In this document: positions 8,122 through 10,966 of the stretch, one piece after another
How positions within the stretch are numbered: position 1 is the stretch's first letter
Layout: each line of letters starts with the position of its first letter
From: Hyphochytrium catenoides
Taxonomy: Eukaryota > Sar > Hyphochytriomycetes > Hyphochytriales > Hyphochytriaceae
Direction of reading: 5' to 3'
NCBI GenBank assembly: GCA_900088475.1
Contig: FLMG01004031.1
Span: forward strand, 421 to 11,386
DNA: 10,966 nt
Notes under the pieces: generated by a model
What the model was told of the DNA's origin: nothing
Database searches by the model: none
Seen by the model: only the letters and a program-made list of their open reading frames with translations
Program-made: the position numbers and the translations under genes

Positions 8122-8124
8122 CAC

Positions 8125-8280
8125 AGCATCTCTGGAGGGACTAGAAGAGGAAGCGCAATGATGTCAGAGGATCAGAAGCCGCGCGAATCCAAGAGCAGCG
8201 ATGATCGCGGGCCCCGATCCAAGATATAGTTACAACATATTTGAGCTGGAGACCAACTTACAAAGCCTTATTTGAAATAA
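8125..8280. other. unassigned non-repetitive island, candidate LIG1 promoter or first-exon region
   Basis: This stretch escapes the GA/CT bias and holds several CpGs. It contains the heptamer ATCCAAG twice, 33 bases apart. A plus-strand reading MMSEDQKPRESKSSDDRGP runs only 23 codons and ends at TAG with no donor. Minus-strand frames are closed within about 30 codons. Its position about 400-500 bases upstream of the provisional ATG would suit a CpG-rich promoter, but that is inference. Confidence 0.3.
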
Positions 8281-8379
8281 CGCTGAGAGGAAGTTTCAGA
8301 GAGGGAAGAGACATTCACAGGAGAGACTGTTCGCTTTTCTTTCTCTCTCTCTCTCTCTCTTCTCCCCTCCCCGGTCTTC

Positions 8380-8443
8380 AAGGCCATCTTTCTCTCTCTC
8401 TCTCCCTCCCTACCTCTCTAAGGCCATCTTTCTCTCTCTCTCT
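8380..8443. repeat. direct duplication of an AAGGCCATCTT-CT unit
   Basis: AAGGCCATCTT followed by (TC)n occurs at 8380 and again at 8420, a 40-base period. The non-repetitive 11-base head shows a true duplication and not only simple-repeat drift. Confidence 0.85.
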
Positions 8444-8515
8444 CTCCATCATTCCTCAGTCTGATGACCCTTCTGCCACCTTTCTCTCTCTACGTCTATA
8501 GTGGGTGGTACTTAC

Positions 8516-8562
8516 CATTCTTGTTGTCTGTCCTATCACTGTCGTTGGGCAAAGAAGCTAAG
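8516..8562 (-). CDS. possible upstream exon of LIG1
   Basis: The sequence ends AATG|GTAAGTACC, the best-looking donor in the window. Its acceptor is GCTTCTTAATAG. It reads LASLPNDSDRTDNKN, phase 2 in and phase 1 out, and phase 1 fits the acceptor at 7757-7756 inside the provisional start exon, giving DNKN-EEENAMTEE. It could instead be a first exon starting at the ATG at 8576-8574, in the same frame and preceded by an in-frame stop. There is no homology support, so it rests on splice signals and phase. Confidence 0.42.
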
Positions 8563-8626
8563 CTATTAAGAAGCATCAGCAAGAGAGAGAGAACAAGGCA
8601 TGGACAGAGCTACTCTCTGTACGCAC

Positions 8627-8655
8627 CTACATGTGTCCACAGAGGGGACAGCGTG
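8627..8655 (-). CDS. possible further upstream exon of LIG1 (29 bases)
   Basis: The acceptor is CTTCTGGTCAG with a pyrimidine-rich lead, and the donor is TGTAG|GTGCGT. It reads HAVPSVDTC with a split Ser, phase 0 in and phase 2 out, which fits the candidate exon at 8516-8562. It could be 5' UTR or chance. Confidence 0.25.
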
Positions 8656-8937
8656 CTGACCAGAAGGAAAGGAAAAGGAGAGAAGAAGCTTGGTCGGGAG
8701 AGAGAGAGCGAGAGAGAGCCAATAGAATGCCTTGTCAAACTGACTTAAAACTTAATAGCAAGAGCGGTTGCTGGAGCTCTTTAGCTGTCCGTATGCTGAT
8801 TCTCCTAGGATTAGCTCTACCTGAACCCCCTATTGGCCACTGGCCTACTAATCCCTCTCTCTCTTCTTTTCTCTCTCTCCCTCTCCATATATTCATATCT
8901 AGGTTCTTTCCTACAAGATATGTCTCTGCCTTATAGT

Positions 8938-9370
8938 CTACTCATGTCCTCCGCCTACGCTGCCAGGCATAGCAACCTGAGCGGTAGCGAGAGAAGAGAC
9001 CTCGTCGGTCACAGGAGAGAAGAGAAGACGCTTGCCGGTTGGGCTCTCTCTGAAGCGGTAGAAGAAGCGGCAAGCAAGAGAGCGGATTGGAGGGGAAGTG
9101 AGGGCAAGGAGAAGGACAAAGAAAGAGATGCTGCCAAGGAATAGAGCGACGCCCACCAGGAGTGGGACCCACAGGGGAGAGGTGAAGAGAGCAGAGAGAG
9201 ACACCGGCACAATCCAGAGAGGGAATGTGAACAGAGTGATCAGTCCTGCAGGGATCAGGAAAGCGAGAGCGAGGCCGATGAGAGCGAAAAGCACTGCCAG
9301 GCCGGTGGCGGCAGAGGTGAAGAGAATCTTCCTGTTGCTGACCACATACTTGGCGCCCTGCGCAGCGGGC
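8938..9370 (-). CDS. C2/hairpin gene, last exon with hydrophobic hairpin
   Basis: The acceptor is CGTCTATCTCTTCAG, entered in phase 2, with stop TAG at 8940-8938. After PAAQGAKYVVSNRK it encodes the 81-residue uncharged segment (9327-9085), then a basic turn RFFYRFRESPTGKR and a polar glycine-rich end. Confidence 0.9.
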
Positions 9371-10651
9371 CTGAAGAGATAGACGGACGAGACACGAGAG
9401 AGAGAGAAGCAGCGCATTATGTGAGTTTCGGGCAGCAGAAGAGAGACAAGGAGCACATCGGGCAGACCTAATAGACCAAGAAAGAGAGCCGCAAAAGATT
9501 CAAAACGACATGAAGAAGGCGTGGGAAAGACAGAACCTTTGCCACTTTCAGCTCTCTCTCTCTCTCTCCCTCACTATCTTACCCCTTAACATAGCCCCAG
9601 GTGTATAGCAGCATAAGGTTTCTGACTCCAATCAGACGATCGACGAGCGCATCCCGTAGATCAAAGATCACGCCAAGCTTGCCTACGAACAGACACAAAG
9701 GTTAGGAAAGGAAACAATGTGGCTCTCTCTTCAACGTGTGGCTTCTCTCTCGCGCTGAGAAGCCACCTTATATGCTCTTTTCCGCTTATCCTCCTCCAAA
9801 CCGATCACTAGGAACCCTTCGAAGCCCTACTCTCTCTCTCTCTCTCTCTCTTTCTGTGTCTGTCTCTCTTTGTCCAGCTTACCAATGAGGCGAACAGGGG
9901 CGCGGAGAGGAGGAAGAAAAGTGACGTTAAGCTTCACTTCTCCTCTTGGAGCCTTAGCTGCTCCTGAGTCCTTCAAACGGACCAAGACAGTGGCTGCCTC
10001 GGGATTGTCGAAGCCTTGAGGACACAAAGACGATTAGGCGTCACATGAGCGAAAGAAGCGAGACAGAGACGAAGAGATGTATTCTAAATGACGTATGTAA
10101 GCCAGATAGAGACGGATATTGGAAAAGAGAGCGGGCACTTACGGGCATCGCTGAGGATCTTGCTAATGTCCACAGTGTTGCTTCCTAGCACCTCATCAGG
10201 CGCTCCATCCTTCTTCTCCCAGACCTGGACCGAGATGGTTGCCTTCTCTCCTCTCTCTACTCCTCCATAGTGAATTAGCATCTTGCTGCCCTCTTCTTCC
10301 TTGAACTTGTGGGTGGAGAGAGTCGTCTTGACGGGAAGAGAGCTTGCAACACCTCCATCCTTGCTGCCAACCCTGATGGTGACTGACGAGCCAGACAAGA
10401 AGGAGGAGAGACAAGTGAGCAAGGTGGAGATGTGGGTTTTCGGAGACGAGAATCTTGTTCCAGACGAAGGCACGGGAAGACCCCGTCCATGACAGAAGAG
10501 GAATAACGAAAGGAGAGACGTCCTCTTTAATAGTCGTCTTTAGGAAAGACTTACCATAGAACTTCTCTCTCTGTACCTCGGGAGCAACAGGAAGGTTAGT
10601 CACTTCAAGCAGCTCGAACTGCAGGGACGCGGGCTGGTGGAGCTGGACCAT
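8938..10651 (-). CDS. C2-domain protein with C-terminal oleosin-like hydrophobic hairpin; 5 exons
   Basis: Exons (minus): 10651-10555, 10382-10143, 10014-9883, 9682-9583, 9370-8938 including stop TAG; 333 residues from ATG 10651. All introns are GT-AG with matching phases 1, 1, 1, 2. Residues about 8-155 look like a C2 beta-sandwich: LQFELLEVTNLP, then YVTIRVGSKDGG, ISVQVWEKKDG, VLGSNTVDI and GEVKLNVTFLP. The first calcium loop lacks the usual Asp residues, so lipid binding may be calcium independent. Residues 205-285 carry no charge and have five prolines, four of them clustered near the centre. A basic tail follows. Oleosins and caleosins use such a hairpin to sit in lipid-droplet monolayers. 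Alternatives are an ER hairpin protein (reticulon or MCTP-like) or an ordinary two- to three-helix membrane protein. I do not recognise a named family for the whole protein. Confidence 0.85.
9085..9327 (-). other. 81-residue uncharged hydrophobic segment with central proline cluster
   Basis: Residues about 205-285 contain no Asp, Glu, Lys, Arg or His. The middle reads PLWIVPVSLSALFTSPLWVP, so it includes the SPxxxP half of the oleosin proline knot (PxxxxxSPxxxP), although the first proline is eight rather than five residues upstream. Flanks are basic on both sides (SNRK before, RSLACR after), which would put both ends on the cytosolic face of a hairpin. Confidence 0.75.
9550..9570. repeat. 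CT tract near the 5' end of the fourth intron of the C2/hairpin gene
   Basis: (CT)n on plus is GA on the sense strand, about 13 bases after the GTAAGA donor; the same intron ends in a CT run before the exon 5 acceptor. Confidence 0.88.
9583..9682 (-). CDS. C2/hairpin gene, fourth exon
   Basis: The acceptor is CTGTTCGTAG and the donor GG|GTAAGA, phase 1 in and 2 out. It codes KLGVIFDLRDALVDRLIGV followed by NLMLLYTWGYVKG, a likely amphipathic linker between the C2 domain and the membrane segment. Confidence 0.82.
9830..9852. repeat. CT tract in the third intron of the C2/hairpin gene
   Basis: (CT)n on plus, GA on the sense strand, in the donor half of intron 9683-9882. Confidence 0.9.
9883..10014 (-). 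CDS. C2/hairpin gene, third exon
   Basis: The acceptor is TTTGTGTCCTCAAG and the donor G|GTAAGC, phase 1 both ends. It reads FDNPEAATVLVRLKDSG, then GEVKLNVTFLPPLRAP, the last C2 strand with the typical G-x-(V/L)-x-(L/V)-x-(V/I)-x-F ending. Confidence 0.87.
10143..10382 (-). CDS. C2/hairpin gene, second exon
   Basis: The acceptor is CTGGCTCGTCAG and the donor C|GTAAGT, phase 1 both ends. It holds the central C2 strands: TIRVGSKDGGVASSLPVKT, ATISVQVWEKKDGAPDEVL and SNTVDISKILSDA. The WEKKDGAPDEVLG loop sits where C2 domains have the second aspartate-rich calcium loop. Confidence 0.88.
10555..10651 (-). CDS. C2/hairpin gene, first certain exon
   Basis: It codes MVQLHQPASLQFELLEV followed by TNLPVAPEV, the first strands of the C2 domain, with donor G|GTAAGT. 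The ATG directly follows CCACCATCTAG, which is also an acceptor, so the Met may be internal if exon 10884-10966 is coding. Confidence 0.85.
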
Positions 10652-10883
10652 CTAGATGGTGGGGAACGAATAGAATATCTGTCATTACAACGGCCTTGTT
10701 CTACTCTCGGTGGAGATGCCATATATCCCTTGTGCTTTGCGTCTATGGCAATACTGTCCGTGATGTTGTTACAAATGCTAGAGATGGGGTCTCTCCTCTC
10801 TCTCTTTTCCTCTATCTCTCCTTCGCGCTGCGCACATCCTGGCGCGGTCTCAGCCTTTTTACGCCTACGATCTCGGTTCTTAC
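10652..10883 (-). other. intron or 5' leader of the C2/hairpin gene
   Basis: It is bounded by GTAAGAAC at the right and CCACCATCTAG at the left. It has one moderate GA-rich run on the sense strand and no coding signal in the minus frames. Confidence 0.5.
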
Positions 10884-10966
10884 CTTTTGCTTGGGATGTG
10901 GCGGCAGGTCAGCGATTGTTCTTGATCTGAGGCTGGGCTGGGAACTTCGGAACTGGAACTTCCTTT
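10884..10966 (-). CDS. possible 5' exon of the C2/hairpin gene, running off the right edge
   Basis: It ends at a strong donor AAAAG|GTAAGAA. One frame (ending IADLPPHPKQK, phase 0) is open across the whole stretch and would join the acceptor just before ATG 10651 in frame. A second frame is also open, so coding status is not proven; it could be a 5' UTR exon. Confidence 0.45.

Larger units (their letters stand above)
7763..8937. other. intergenic interval between the C2/hairpin gene and LIG1
   Basis: It should hold the 3' UTR of the upstream gene and the promoter and 5' UTR of LIG1. GA/CT repeats dominate 7850-7910, 8010-8120 and 8339-8450. The stretch 8125-8280 is non-repetitive with CpG-rich islands (GCCGCGCG, GATCGCGGGCCCC). 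8750-8840 is also non-repetitive and has a CCAAT on each strand. I see no AATAAA for the upstream gene on the minus strand, no clear TATA box, and no RNA gene. Confidence 0.6.

Noticed and set aside
8158-8229. Plus-strand mini-ORF MMSEDQKPRES...
   Set aside because: It has 23 codons, no splice donor, no homology I recognise and no partner exon. It is mentioned only as part of the unassigned island.
9098-9382. Plus-strand 94-codon ORF rich in Arg
   Set aside because: It is antisense to the hydrophobic hairpin exon, which has clean splice phase and a coherent product.
1-10966. Bacterial-type features: operons, CRISPR arrays, insertion sequences, tRNA or rRNA genes
   Set aside because: The spliced genes show this is eukaryotic DNA. 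No regularly spaced repeat-spacer array, terminal inverted repeats with a transposase, or tRNA-like cloverleaf was seen.

Overview
The window is a piece of a eukaryotic nuclear genome carrying two intron-rich genes, both on the minus strand and arranged head to tail. I rebuilt both by hand from GT-AG splice sites, codon phase and family similarity; all joins listed are phase-consistent. No long continuous ORF is a gene here. Most long ORFs, with Arg-Glu or Ser-Leu runs, are translations of GA/CT microsatellite that fills the introns. Many introns, abundant GA/CT tracts, a replicative ligase of eukaryotic type and an oleosin-like membrane protein suggest a protist or alga. A chromerid such as Chromera velia is my best guess, but no taxon-specific marker is present.

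Positions 145-7762 (minus): at least 17 exons of an ATP-dependent DNA ligase I (LIG1/CDC9 family), about 979 residues visible. The OB-fold C-terminus, with motif VI, lies beyond the left edge. In order the protein has an acidic/basic low-complexity start, a UBA-like three-helix domain, a basic patch resembling an NLS, a canonical PCNA-binding PIP box, a long charged linker, the ligase DNA-binding domain, and the adenylation domain with intact motifs I, III, IIIa, IV and V. The UBA-like domain and the PIP box are joined to the ligase through one 942-bp exon and a splice junction inside UBA helix 3. This UBA-PIP-ligase architecture is the most interesting finding.

Positions 7763-8937: the intergenic interval. 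It is mostly GA/CT repeat, with possible extra 5' exons of the ligase (8627-8655 and 8516-8562), a small duplicated CT unit, and a non-repetitive island near 8125-8280 that I cannot assign.

Positions 8938-10651 (possibly beyond 10966; minus): five exons encoding a C2-like domain followed by an uncharged 81-residue segment with a central proline cluster, as in oleosin hairpins, and a basic C-terminal tail. It is a candidate lipid-droplet or ER-hairpin protein. I see no functional link between it and the ligase.

Introns are GA/CT-rich in a patterned way. Some are CT-rich throughout on the sense strand. Others carry a GA tract near the 5' splice site and a CT tract near the 3' splice site, so the two ends could pair.
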